Source: Hippopus hippopus
Taxonomy: Eukaryota > Mollusca > Bivalvia > Cardiida > Cardiidae
DNA: 64,000 bases
Assembly (NCBI GenBank): GCA_946811185.2
Contig: OX328098.1
Location: 44,765,650-44,829,649 of the forward strand
Reading direction: 5' to 3'
Numbering within the stretch: position 1 is the stretch's first letter; the number at the start of each line of letters is the position of its first letter. The notes below the pieces were generated by a model. It did not search any database. It was not told the origin of the DNA and saw only the letters and a list, made by a program, of their open reading frames with translations. Of this stretch, positions 1-12,000 are shown in pieces. A program made the position numbers and the translations under genes.

Positions 1-575
1 TTAAAGATTTCCTTCTTTATCTCTATGTGAAATCCGAGAACCCACAACATAGGGCCAAATTCGACACTAGGGCCATAATTTGAAGTATTTTGGTAAAGGG
101 CCACTAGATGATGCTACATGCCAAATATGAAAGCTCTAGCCCTTACAATTTGGGACAAAGAGATTTTTAAAGATTTCCTTCTTTATCTCTATGTGAAATC
201 CGAGAACCCACAGCATAGGGCCAATTTCCACACTAGGACCATAATTTGAAGTATTTTGGTAAAGGGTCACTAGATGATGCTACATGCCAAATATGAAAGC
301 TCTAGCCCTTACAGTTTGGAAAAAGAAGATTTTTAAAGTTTTTTCTTTCGGTCGCCATGGCAACCAGAGTTCTTCATGGAATTCAAATCTTTGAAGTATT
401 CTGAAAGTGAATCACCTAAGGATCATTTCTGTGAAGTTTCAGTGAAATCTGATTGGCGGTTTAGGAGGAGAAGATTTTTTTGTAATTGTGAACGGACGGA
501 CGGACGGACGGACGACGGACATTGACCGATCACAATAGCTCACCTTGAGCACTTCGTCTTCAGGTGAGCTAAAAC
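1..575. mobile_element. Pearl-like repeat, right end (cut by window edge)
   Basis: Two tandem units of about 170 bp (GGGCCATAATTTGAAGTATT in each), a GGAC run (491-513) and a terminal hairpin with CAGGTGAGCTAAAA at 561-574. The unit resembles those at 26040-27270. Confidence 0.55.
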
Positions 576-1264
576 AAGAAAAAATTTTGTCTCCATTCGA
601 CACAGCTTTTTTCCATGGGTAAATGTCACATTCATAATGTAATCTACATCATTCATGATGTCATTATTGCAGCTACAAATACAGCATAAGGAAGTTTTTA
701 ATAAAAAGTTCTTCATCTATATTCCCAGTTAATTAATCTATTTTCTCTCCTTCAAATGACACAGAAGAATGAATTTAGATGTACATCATGTTTATAATCA
801 TGAATTGTAACATATCACTTTCACTGATAAAATATCCGAGGGTGGAGACAAGAAACAGCCATATGCAACCTAAATTCTACTTTCATAGAATGACTGATTT
901 CACCATGATTCCAATGCATTGTGTGTATAGAGCTGAATTCCTTTGTAATGTTAGAATTAATATTTTGTCTATGTTACAGGAACTGTGTATGTCCTGATAA
1001 TATCCTGCTGTCTCATAAGACTTGTTCATTTTCTTACCTAATATAACAAAGAGTGCCAAAAGAGTGATAACTCTACCAGAATGGGGATAATGAGTACTAG
1101 ACTAGCAGTAGAATTGGTTTTGTTCATTATTTTACAGCCATTTTAAATATCATTCTTATTCTGAATTTGATATTAACTCCTATCCTGCTAAATAACTCGA
1201 ATGAAATTTTCAATTCGATAGTAAAAACCCAAATATTGCTATTTTACAGTTAAGCTTTATGGAA

Positions 1265-1380
1265 TAATATCTCCTTATCAGACAGTGTAGATCCAAGATC
1301 AGACTGCACGTTCTGTGCAGTCTGATCTTGATCTACACTGTCTGCAAAAGGTCAGTGAGTCGCGCTTAGCAGCCTAAGGG
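1265..1380. repeat. GATC-rich hairpin copy
   Basis: ACAGTGTAGATCCAAGATCA (1282-1301) pairs with the arm around 1320-1345; CGCGCTTAGCAGCCTAAGGG follows. Further copies are at 5978-6085, 9355-9460, 18225-18300, 44445-44505 and 45560-45640. Confidence 0.7.
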
Positions 1381-1453
1381 TTAATTTGCTTTAACTTTAA
1401 AGATATCTTTTTTGGACATTTTTTCCGCATAAAAATAATTCTTTTCCTCTTGC

Positions 1454-1700
1454 TTAAACTTTTACCACACAATACCAAGTTTTAACAACCCTGCAAAGGA
1501 AGGGTTTTGAAAACATTTTTGGGCAAAGGAAAAAAATGCTTGCAGTCAGCATTTTCCAGTAGCTAGTATTTTCTCCTTTTCTCACTATGTTTTCTACCCT
1601 TTCAAAGACAAATCTAATTCTTTGTGCAACATTTACTATGTCATCTACGTATGCTTTCAGTTTTGACAAGTTTAAAATTTTACTGTCGGATAAGTGTTAA
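1454..1700. mobile_element. TTAA palindromic MITE copy
   Basis: TTAA at both ends (1454, 1697), TTTACCACACAAT terminus, and the GAAAACATT...AATGTTTTC and AAAATGC...GCATTTT inner palindrome, diverged. Confidence 0.75.
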
Positions 1701-1861
1701 CTAAGATTTAAGACACTCCTTTTGGGTTCTTACAAGGAATCTTAAAATACAAGGGGAGGCAACTCACTTTACATCAAAAGTGATTTCCTGGGTCTGTAAT
1801 CATCAACCATTCAAGGATTAAAAACATTCTTTAATAATCTAATTCTCAAGACTTTTTCTAA

Positions 1862-1926
1862 ATTGAAAGTAACACAACTTCTGATTGATTAACCAAACAA
1901 TTTAGCCAATCAGATGTTGTGTTACT
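1862..1926. repeat. Short fold-back, copy 1
   Basis: GAAAGTAACACAACTTCTGA / inverse; the same family as 42549-42624. Confidence 0.7.
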
Positions 1927-1998
1927 TTCTTGAACCTAGAATTAGACTTAAAATGAAATTTAGACTGGTTGGGGGATATAGGCCCTGGATTTTCTAGG

Positions 1999-2420
1999 TC
2001 TGTGTAGTGCTGTGTGCAAAACACTGATCCTCTACCCATGCTGGGAAATGGTCTGAACCACTAGTTCAATCAACAACCATTACATCAACACTGTGTTCGA
2101 GAGGATCTCATGTAAAGTCTATGGTAGTCTGCATAGTGCTGTGTGTAAAGCATCTATCTTCTTCCCATGCTGGGAAATTTATAGTTCAGACTTCTAGTTC
2201 ACTCAACAGCCATTACATCAACACTGTGTTCAGGAGGGTCTCATGTAATCTCTATGGTAGAGTCTGCATAGTGCTGTGTGCAAAGCATCAATCTTCTACC
2301 AATGCTGGTAAATGGTTAGGAATTGTAGTTCACTCGATAGCCATTATATCTACACTGTGTTCTAGAAGATCTTGTATACCTGGTAATCTGTATGGTAGAC
2401 TATGTTCCAATGGAAGCAAA
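1999..2420. repeat. Imperfect tandem repeat, three to four units
   Basis: Units of about 120-145 bp each with CTGCATAGTGCTGTGTG, CATGCTGGGAAAT and ATCAACACTGTGTTC blocks. Confidence 0.65.
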
Positions 2421-2801
2421 CTGTCTTTGTCTATCTCCATATTTATACTCACTGGTTCTAATTATCAGTGAGAGTTAGCTCGATTTGCACAAGATTTGCA
2501 ATAGACAAATCTAGGGGTACTTGAGGATGTGAATTCAATTCCCATGGCTGGCCAACTCAAAATGACTAATGATCTTATGGTTGAGACTTTAAAACCTATG
2601 TCCTGTATGAGGCTGCCATACACCAAGCATGTTAAAGAAACACACATAAACTATGATTGGTTTGCTCTATATCTTGCAACATCTTTCATATCATAACTAA
2701 CAGCCTTCTTGGCGTTGTCGCCTTTGTGGGCAACAGGCGACAATAACTAAATGCAACAATTTCAACATATTTACGATAACAAACTGACAATACAGACTTA
2801 C

Positions 2802-3051
2802 CTCTCCTTCTCCAAGACATTACCAACACAAAAAAACATGTCAGTGTCTAGTCCTGGGAATTTTCTTTTACATATCTCATCTCTTCGGACTTCTCGTTTT
2901 GCCTGCTCCAGGCTCTGCCATGGAAAGTATTCTTTAGAACTAAAACTGTCATGACCTCTGTGACCCCAGCCCGCAACTTCACCTTTCAGATTTTGACTTT
3001 CTGCTTTTAACGTGGACAGAAATAAACTTCCTTTCATGTAGTCCTGGTTAT
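2802..3051 (-). CDS. CFB-like: CFB-like exon 14: protease domain, last exon seen
   Basis: Phase 1 in, phase 2 out, with acceptor TTTTTCACTACAG and donor GTAAGTC. It encodes GEVAGWGHRGHDSF, the Ala-Gly-Trp-Gly landmark, then REVRRDEICKRKF and MFFCVGNVLEKE. The Gly-Asp-Ser-Gly segment with the catalytic Ser should follow. I searched 1-2800 on the minus strand and did not find it, so the gene must continue beyond the left edge. Confidence 0.9.
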
Positions 3052-6000
3052 CTGTAGTGAAAAACAACCTTGTAAACTGACTTCTTGGAGTCAACTGTAA
3101 ACCACCCTACTTTGATCATACATTATACTTGCAGCAGACCAACTATACAAAACATGTGGTAAAAGGAACAAGAGGGCAATGATGGCCTTGAATCGCCCCA
3201 CTTCCTTCAAAATGAATTTGCCATAGTGCCATTAACACTTTACTAGATGACAAAATTTTAGACTTGTCCATTTTGAAAGCATTTACGCATGACAAATCAA
3301 ATATGGTTCAAGTGAGGGCATTTGTATTTAAAAGGATAGAAAACATTTCAGGTTAATGAGAAAAATGCTGGTTAGTTACTAGAAAATGAACCTAGCCTAA
3401 AAATGCCATGGCTTTTTTACATGCCAAGACCATATCAATGAATATAAGACAGTGAAATAAAGTTTCATTCATACCAGATATCAGTGATCTCTAACAAAGA
3501 GTACAAGAAGTTTTTTGATTTGTCTCGGAAAGGCTAGGAAACATTGTGGGAAAAGGAGAAAATGCTGGTTAACAGCACTTTCTCTTTTTCCCACAATGTT
3601 TTCAAAAGCCTTCTTCCTCTGGGTCACTAAATCCTGGGATTCTGTGGCACTGTAAAAGCTTAAATACTTCAATTAAAGTCTACGGCCCCTAACTCATTGG
3701 TAAATGTTGACGTTTTCTTAAAAGCTGTTCGGCCAATATCGGCCGCCTCCGTCTTTTAATATAAGAGTTTGGGGCTGTAGACTCACTAGCTCGTTGGTAA
3801 ATATCATGTCATATCGATGTTTTCGTAAAGGCTATTTGGCCAATCTCGGCAGCTTCCGCCTTTTAATATGAGAGTTAGGGACCGTAGACCTTAAATGTTT
3901 TTGTATTAAAGTATGTACCTATTTACAAGTCATCAAGAAACACATAAGGGGCCTTTTTCTTAGATTTTTTGCTGCATATTAATTTTTTTGTAAAACACTT
4001 ATGAATACAATATATACTTTCTCTGCAAACGTAATGACACTCGATGGTTATTTCTGATATGAAGGTGCATATTTGCCACTTAGGTACATAATGGACTAGT
4101 TGCTTTTCAATCAGTATCACTGTCTGTTTTTATGACATCAAATATGACATCATCATACTTTTTGGAATATGATCTTAGATAATTGATGAGGGTTACTAAA
4201 AATCATGTGATATTTCCATGAATCTATGTGAAATTCTGGTGCAAAATCTTAAAATATCTTAACAGGCTATTTAGCTCAATAAGGTAACACCACTGAAAAT
4301 AATTTTTCATTACATTTTCTTTTATTGATGATTTACAAGCTATCCCCTTAACCCTTTCCCAAACGTTAAAATTTTGACCCTTCCACACTGAAAGCATCTG
4401 CAGACAACAAATTTGAAAATGGTATAGATCAACTTAAATTTTGTGACAGGGTAGAAAACATGGTGGGAAAAGGCCTCCTCCTTGGGGTTGTTAAAACACG
4501 GGATTGTTGGGTAAAGGGTTAATTAATTCAGTGATGAATCATCATAAAGTTAAGTAAGATTATAAAAATCTGACAAACCTCATTTAAAACTTCAACGAGT
4601 GTCAAAAGAGTAATATTTTTTTCTCCATATTACCTACCAATAAGAATAATTTTAATTAAAAAAAAGCTGCAGCCACTCTGATTGCTCATGTTAGTGACAA
4701 AACTTTAGACCTATCCTAATTGAAAGCATAAGCAGATGACAAAGCAAATGTGGATGAATGATTGAACTGTCTTTGAAATGGTAGAAAATGTAATTGGAAA
4801 AGGAGAAAATGCTAGTTACCAGCATGACCTCATTTTCCCCAGAATGTTTTCAAAAGCATTCTTCCCAAGGGTCATTAAAAACTGGTATATTTGGTAACAG
4901 ATTGAAACACTTACTTCGAAATTCCAGGAAGCAAATAGGCCTAATAAATTTATTGAGCTTTGGGCGTGTTGTATTGTCCTCGCCGATCTTCAACAAAGCA
5001 ATGTCAAAAGGGCGGACATTATGTCTATTCACTTCTCCAGTATAGTTTGGATGGATGTGTACCTCACTTATCTCTAACATTATTTCCGTATTGTCGTCCT
5101 TGAAGATGTCATGGTCCCCAAGGTAGAGATTAATCTGAAAGGTGATCAGCACATGGAGGATAATTCCCCTATTAGGATAGGGTCATGTGACGGGCCCTTG
5201 TGAGAAATAATTTCTCATAAAATTTTATCCCAAGGCTTGATACTACACTGTCTATGCATTTCAAATGCATAGACAGTGTAGTATCAAGCCTTGAGATAAA
5301 ATTTTATTAAATCAATCAGAAATGAAATAAAATGATGAGTACAGACAACATTGAGGTCTAATTTTCACTTTGATTAAGTCATTGATATTGCTAAACTGTT
5401 TATAGGATGTTGTCTGCACTCATCATTTTATTTCATTTCTGATTGGTCTTTAACTTTCACTTTACTTACATCATTTACAGTTTCTGAATTTTACAAAGTT
5501 AAATGTTTACCAACTTAAGAAGGTAAAAGGCTTTTTGAAACATTGTAGGAAAAAGAAAAAATATTTCTAACAAGCACTTTTAGTGTGCTAAAATGTCATG
5601 GATTAATTACATAAAGTATCAAAATCATTATCATAGGAGTTAAAATGGATATTGATAAAGTATCACAACTTTGACAGAAACTGATTCTTATTTTCCTGAT
5701 ACATTTTATCCTAGCAAAAATTGATACTTTTTTCCAATACTTTTTTTCCTGATACTTTCTTTCCAAATCAAAAATATTTTAATTGCTATTGTTATACCCC
5801 AATATGTAGATAAAATGAAAAGATAAAATTTGCAGGAAACTTTGATTTATCGCAACAGTTTTCTAAAATAATCATGATAGTTATCTCATATCTCGTGGCA
5901 GAAATATGCCACCATACTATAGTTACATAAAACTTACAAAAATTAAGGTAGCTTTTGTCTAAAATGTCTCAGCAAAGTGGACAGTGTAGATCAAAGATCA

Positions 6001-9000
6001 GACTGCACATTTTGTGCCGTCTGATCTTGATCTACACTGACCACAAAGGCAACTATAGTTATGAAAGGCACTTCAAGGGTTAAAATCCATATACCTATTT
6101 ATGCACACGTTCATAAATCAATTGATATATATATATAGAGAGCGAGAGAGAGAAAACTTTATTACCTTGCCCTCTAATGTTTGCAACCCATCTTCTGTTT
6201 GTTCAGTCACGCAGCTAGCAAGTGTCACAAACCATTTATCACATAACAAAGCCCCACCACAGCTGATTGGCTGCCCTTTAGACGGCAAGGCATTTATCCA
6301 ACCAAGCCATGGATATGTACCCTAAAAAATATTACTAATTATGGCTTGGCATCCATAACGAACAGGTGCGTACTGTAGAAAAGCTTGGAACTGATAAAAC
6401 ATTTTTAAATTATCCATATATATACTGAACCAAAAAAGAAACTTCCGATTTCTATACATATTCTTTTAATGTCTTAATGTTTTTTAATCAACATGTCCAA
6501 TGCTCTACATATGTTTGGGTGAAGGATTATGAGTCAAATAAAACCAATTACAACTGAATTGTACACACTACACAAAAAAGAAAATGGTAAATTCGATTTT
6601 CTTGTGTATGCACGGACCAGTATAATCCGTGTTAATAAAATCAAACCTTTCAGTCTGATTTTATAGATATATTTTTTTGATATGCCTAGAATTCCACCAA
6701 ATTTACGTGAACGTGCCATTGGAATGCTTAATGATGGTATGGTGACGAATAAGGTTGCTAGGGTTGTTGGCAGTTCTAGCCATTCTATTTGATACCTTAG
6801 GCAACCTTTCCAAGCAACAGGGCGTACGGAAGATTTACCACGTAGTGGACGTCTGCGTGTCACAACGCCTGGTCAAGACCGCTATATCATGAACATACAC
6901 CTACGCAATCATTTTCAAACTGCCACTGCTACTGCTGCTAACACCCCTGGTACACATAATAACCGAATATCTGCCCAAACTGTACGCAATCGTCTGCGCG
7001 AAGGTGGTCTACGTGGACTTCGTCCTTACGTTGGCTGTGTATTGATGCGACGTCACTGTGTAAATCATGTTAATTGGGCACATACACACCATCGCTGGAT
7101 ACGGCAGCAATGGAATAGTGTTCTTTTCTCGAATGAGTCGAGATTTTCCATTCATCGAAGTGATGGCAGGGTTTGAGTATACCGTAGAAGAAATGAACGT
7201 TATACCGCCTGTTGTGTACTTGAACGAGATCGTTTTGGGGGCGCAGGTTCCGTCTTGGTCTAGGCAGGCATTGTGCATGGTTATTGCACACCTCTCGTCA
7301 TGATCAATGGGAATTTGAATGCCCAACGCTACCGAGATGAGATTCTTGCAAGGCAATTTGTCTCACTGTTTCAATATAATGCCAATATCACTCTGTTTCA
7401 ACATGATAATGCCACAAGCCATACAGCTAGAGATACTGTGAATTTCCTCAATATGAATAATATTGCATTCATTGATGATAGGCCCGGCTAAAGTCCAGAT
7501 CTGAATCCCATCGAACACCTGTGGGATAACTGGACCAGCGTGTTAGACGTCGCCCTATTCCACCATCAAACATCAATGAACTAACACAAGCCTTAATCCA
7601 GGAGTGGAATAACATTCCACAGGCAGAAATCAACACTTGTTCGTTCTATGCGCCAACGATGCCAGGCAGTAATCTATGCTCAAGGTGGCCATACTCGGTA
7701 TTAATGTGTGACTTTGGTCTACGACCCCTACCACATTTAATCAACCATTTCATCAGTTTTCCGTGAACATACAGCGATAAAATGTTACACACAAATTCAC
7801 ATTAAAGTACTCTTGGAATACAAGTAAAAACAAGATGTCTGTTTGTAAAACAGTCATGCCCCCCTACTGCCACATTGATACAGGAAGTGGCACAGTTCAT
7901 AAACTGATATCAAAAGAATTGATTGGGAAATATCAATGTCATCTTTTTGATTTATAGCCCACTTCAATTGTTAAACGTGATAATCTGTCAACAGTTCGCA
8001 TAATTATACACACTGCCGTGTGTATACATACAAGATTGTAAACAGTGGCTGATACACAGACTGAGTTATCGATTTTCTTTTCGGCACGCGCATTCGACTT
8101 CCGCTTTTTCCCAGTCGACTTTGCTGCTTACTACATCCCGGATAATACGTGAATAAAATGTTGGAGCCACAAGTAGAACCACATATGATGATTTTTGAGA
8201 CACTTTAATTTTTTTTTAGCAAATGGCTCAAGTGGCGAACGGCAGCGCGGGCCCCGAATCATCTGGTGGTCACTGTGACCTTGACCTTTCACGGATTAAC
8301 CTTAAAATCGGTAGGGATCATTAACACTCCAAGATGAATATCTGTACAGAATTTGAAGGACCTAGGTCAATTGTGTGTAGTTATCATCTGGACAAGGTTT
8401 GGTCTATATATCATTAAGTTGAAGGCCACTGTGACCTTGACCTTTGATGGATTAATCTCAAAATCAATAGGGATCATTTACACTCCAAGATGAATATCTG
8501 TACAGAATTTGAAGAACCTATGTCAATTCTGTGTCTAGTTATCATCTGGACAAGGTTTGGTCTATATTTCATTAAGTTGAAGGCCACTGTGACCTTGACC
8601 TTTGATGGATTAATCTCAAAATCGATAGGGATCATCTGCGCTCCAAGACAAATGTCTGTGCCAAATTTGACGAACCTAGGTCAATTCTGTGTCTAGTTAT
8701 CATCCGGACAAGGTTTGGTCTATATATCAACATGTTGACGGTCATTGTGACCTTGACCTTTGACCGATTGACCTCAACATCAATAGGGATCATGTACACT
8801 CCAAGATGCATGTCTGTGCCAAATTTGACAAACCTAGGTCAATTCTGTGTCTAGTTATCATCCGGACAAGGTTTGGTCTATATATCAACATGTTGACGGT
8901 CACTGTGACCTTAACCTTTGACCGATTGACCTCAAAATCAATAGGAATCATCTACACTCCGAGACACATGTCTGTGCCAAATTTGATGAACCTAGGTCAA

Positions 9001-12000
9001 TTCTGTGTCTAGTTATCATCCAGACAAGAAAAGGTCGACCAACGGACGGACAGACGGACCGAAGGACGGACCGAAGGACGGACCGACCGACAGTTGGACG
9101 GACGGACCGACATTACCAAAGCAATATACCCCTACTCCGTTGAAGGGGGGCATAATTATTCAACCCTTCTTTCCATATTTATGTATATCTGCACTTAAAC
9201 ACAGTGGAAGTTTCTTTTTTGGTTAAGTATATAACAACTTAATCTTCATAATTAAGCCTCAAGCTTCGAAAAACAAATGAAAATTTCAAACCGACAGTAA
9301 AAAGCCAAATATTGCATTTTCATCCTACTTCTTTTTGATGATAAATCTCACTGTATTGGAGAGTGTAGGTCAAGATCATACTACATGTACTGTGCAGTTT
9401 GATTTTGATTAATTTTTTCTGCAAAAGCACAATGCATCCCATTAGTAGCCTGGGGGTGAAATGGCATTCTTGATTCTTGATTCCGAGGGCATTACGATTC
9501 TGAATCTCATGTTACACCCCTTATTATTATGCATGAACGATAAGACATTGGTCAATCCCTTGCCCAACATTCCCATGTTTTAATGACCTTGACGAAGAAA
9601 GCTTTTAGAAACAGTATTGAAAAAGAAAAAAAATGCTGGTAACTGGTATTTTCTCCTTTTCCAAACAATATTTTAACCTTTTAATCACAGAAATCATCAC
9701 TTGAGCTACGTTCAATTTGTCTTCTGCAAACGCTTTGAATTAATTAACTCTTTACCACATAATTCTGAGTTTTAACAACCCTGATGGAGAAGCCATTCAG
9801 AAAAATGGTGGAAAAAGGTTGAAAAGACACTTTCCATTTTTATATAATTTTCTGTTTTGCGCAAGTCTACTGTAGCACAAAATCTAATGTAGTCATAAAG
9901 TGCCATCTCGGATTAGCCTGTGCGGACTGCGCAGGCTGATCCGAGACGACACTTTACGCAAATATCCGAATGCCCCTTTTCGCATGTTGCAAGCCATATA
10001 TGCATTGCATGTGGATAAAATCAAACACAAGGGGAAAAAGCCTGTATCTACACAGAATCAAATATGGTTCGGAATAAAGTATAATAAAGTAACCCTCTTG
10101 TAGACTACTTTGTGCTTGATTTCAGATATGATTGGCCAAAATGTTACATTAAACTATTCATTGGCCATTCATAAACAGAAGTTTATTCCCACAAAAATTG
10201 GATTTGTTTTAATTTCTTCCCACTTTCAAATAACATTGCTAATAACTCCATTATTTTGATTTTAAAATTTGTTGGCAAATAACTTTCCTAGTGCTTGTAT
10301 TTGCTTCTTGCTGCATAGGGAAATTTTGATATCTAATTAGACATTCAGTCTTGAGAGATATTATAATTTCCGCATGCACATTGAAGCAAATACAAGTACC
10401 AGGTAAGTTACTACAACATAAGAGGGCTGAGCAAAAAGATCTTTGAATGTCTTTATAACTATTTAATTTGATGTCCAATTGTTTTCAGATTTTCACTTGT
10501 GTAATCATGGTCTTAAATCAGTTTCCAGGTATAAAACCACCTGTCTGATTCTACTTTAGACATATTTAGTTTCACCCCAAAAAGCGCAAGGTTTGCTCCC
10601 CCCGGAGCACGCCATAAAATCACTGTTGTTATACCTTTAAAAAATACTTCAAAATAGTCTGATTCAAATCTTTTGAAATCATATCAATGTAATGGATGGC
10701 TCCACTTGATGTTCTGTGCAAAATTTCTGATGGGCACAGTCCATCTAGAATGTTTATTTAAACTTCGGGCATAGTCTGTCTAGAATGTTCAATTTATTAA
10801 AAGAAGCTGGGCTAAAGCCAAAACTGAAAAAAAAAACTGCAGTACTCAAGTGGCATTACTGGTTAAAAAAACAACGAAAGAGTATTAAAGATGAGCCGCC
10901 AGAGTGCACCGACTTAACATTAAATGAAATCCTAGTTAAATGACGTTAACATCACATGTGGCATGCTCTGGGTAGCCGTTATGATCGCTGTTAAAGGAGT
11001 CATAGCAACTACGTTTTTAGATCAAAATGTCTGAAACTTTCCAATTTTATTCGTTGAGAATAGATCTTAAACATATGAAAATTTACGTGTAATAGAGGTA
11101 GTACAAAATGACAAATTTTTGGACTGAACCAAATTGAAAGCTTTAAATTTGCAGACAATCTGTAGTAATTGTTGCAAAAATGATAATTTTGACAGGGTAG
11201 AAGACATGGGGGGTGGGGATAGGAGAAAATGCTGACAGACTACCAGAATTTTCTCATTTTCCCACAAGCTTTTCAAAAAGCTTTCTCTTTCAGGGTTGGT
11301 TGGTTGGTTGGTTGTATTGGGGTTTAACGCCACTTTAACAGCTGAGGTCATATCATGGCGGTCGGTGACGCACATGTGTTTCCTGGCTTTCTCACACCAG
11401 TACTATAACAACTTTCTTTCCAAAGCCACCGACTACTTTTCTCACATGCTTCAGCAGAGATGAGAGGCGAAAATACGCCGGAAAGAAAGTTTGCCTCAAC
11501 TGGGTATCGAACTCATAACCACCAGGTCATGAGTCCGACACGCTCACCACTGAGCCACCCGGGCGGGCTTCTCTTTCAGGGTCATTAAAAGTTGGGACTA
11601 AGTGGTATAGGGTTAACTGCTTATGTGGACATGTAAATGTGTAGATTAAACTCAGACTGTGTTGGACATGCAGTTTAATCTTGGATCTACAATCTTTGCT
11701 TCTTTGCCAGGACTGGTATTCTTACAAAACTAGCTTAGAAATTGTAATATCTGCAGTTGAGTACACATGTCAGAGTTCATTTATTTGGCTCCAAAATACA
11801 ACACAAAATATAGATTTATTGATTATTTGACACATTATTTATCAAAACAGTCCAAAAGTATGCTTTTGTCATTCTTTGACACAATGATTTTCAAAAAAAC
11901 AAAAACATCACATTGATTCTATGTTGTGAATGGTATAAATCATAACAAAAGACAGAATGAATGAATCAATGAATGAAAGGAAAGAGAGATCAAAGGAAGG

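Larger units (their letters stand above)
6423..9229 (+). mobile_element. Tc1-like DNA transposon, split by a pearl-like insertion
   Basis: The left end TACTGAACCAAAAAAGAAAC (from 6423) and the right end ending TTTCTTTTTTGGTTAAGTA (9229) are inverted repeats of about 24 bp with one mismatch, flanked by TA (6421-6422, 9230-9231). A decayed transposase lies inside. A pearl-like repeat (about 7832-9160) fills the space between transposase and right end, so it landed later. Confidence 0.82.

Noticed and set aside
2465..2647. Possible last protease exon of the factor B-like gene
   Set aside because: No Gly-Asp-Ser-Gly motif and no splice site in the required phase.
8490..9226. Repeated open frames with similar peptides
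   Set aside because: Shadows of the tandem core units of a pearl-like repeat.
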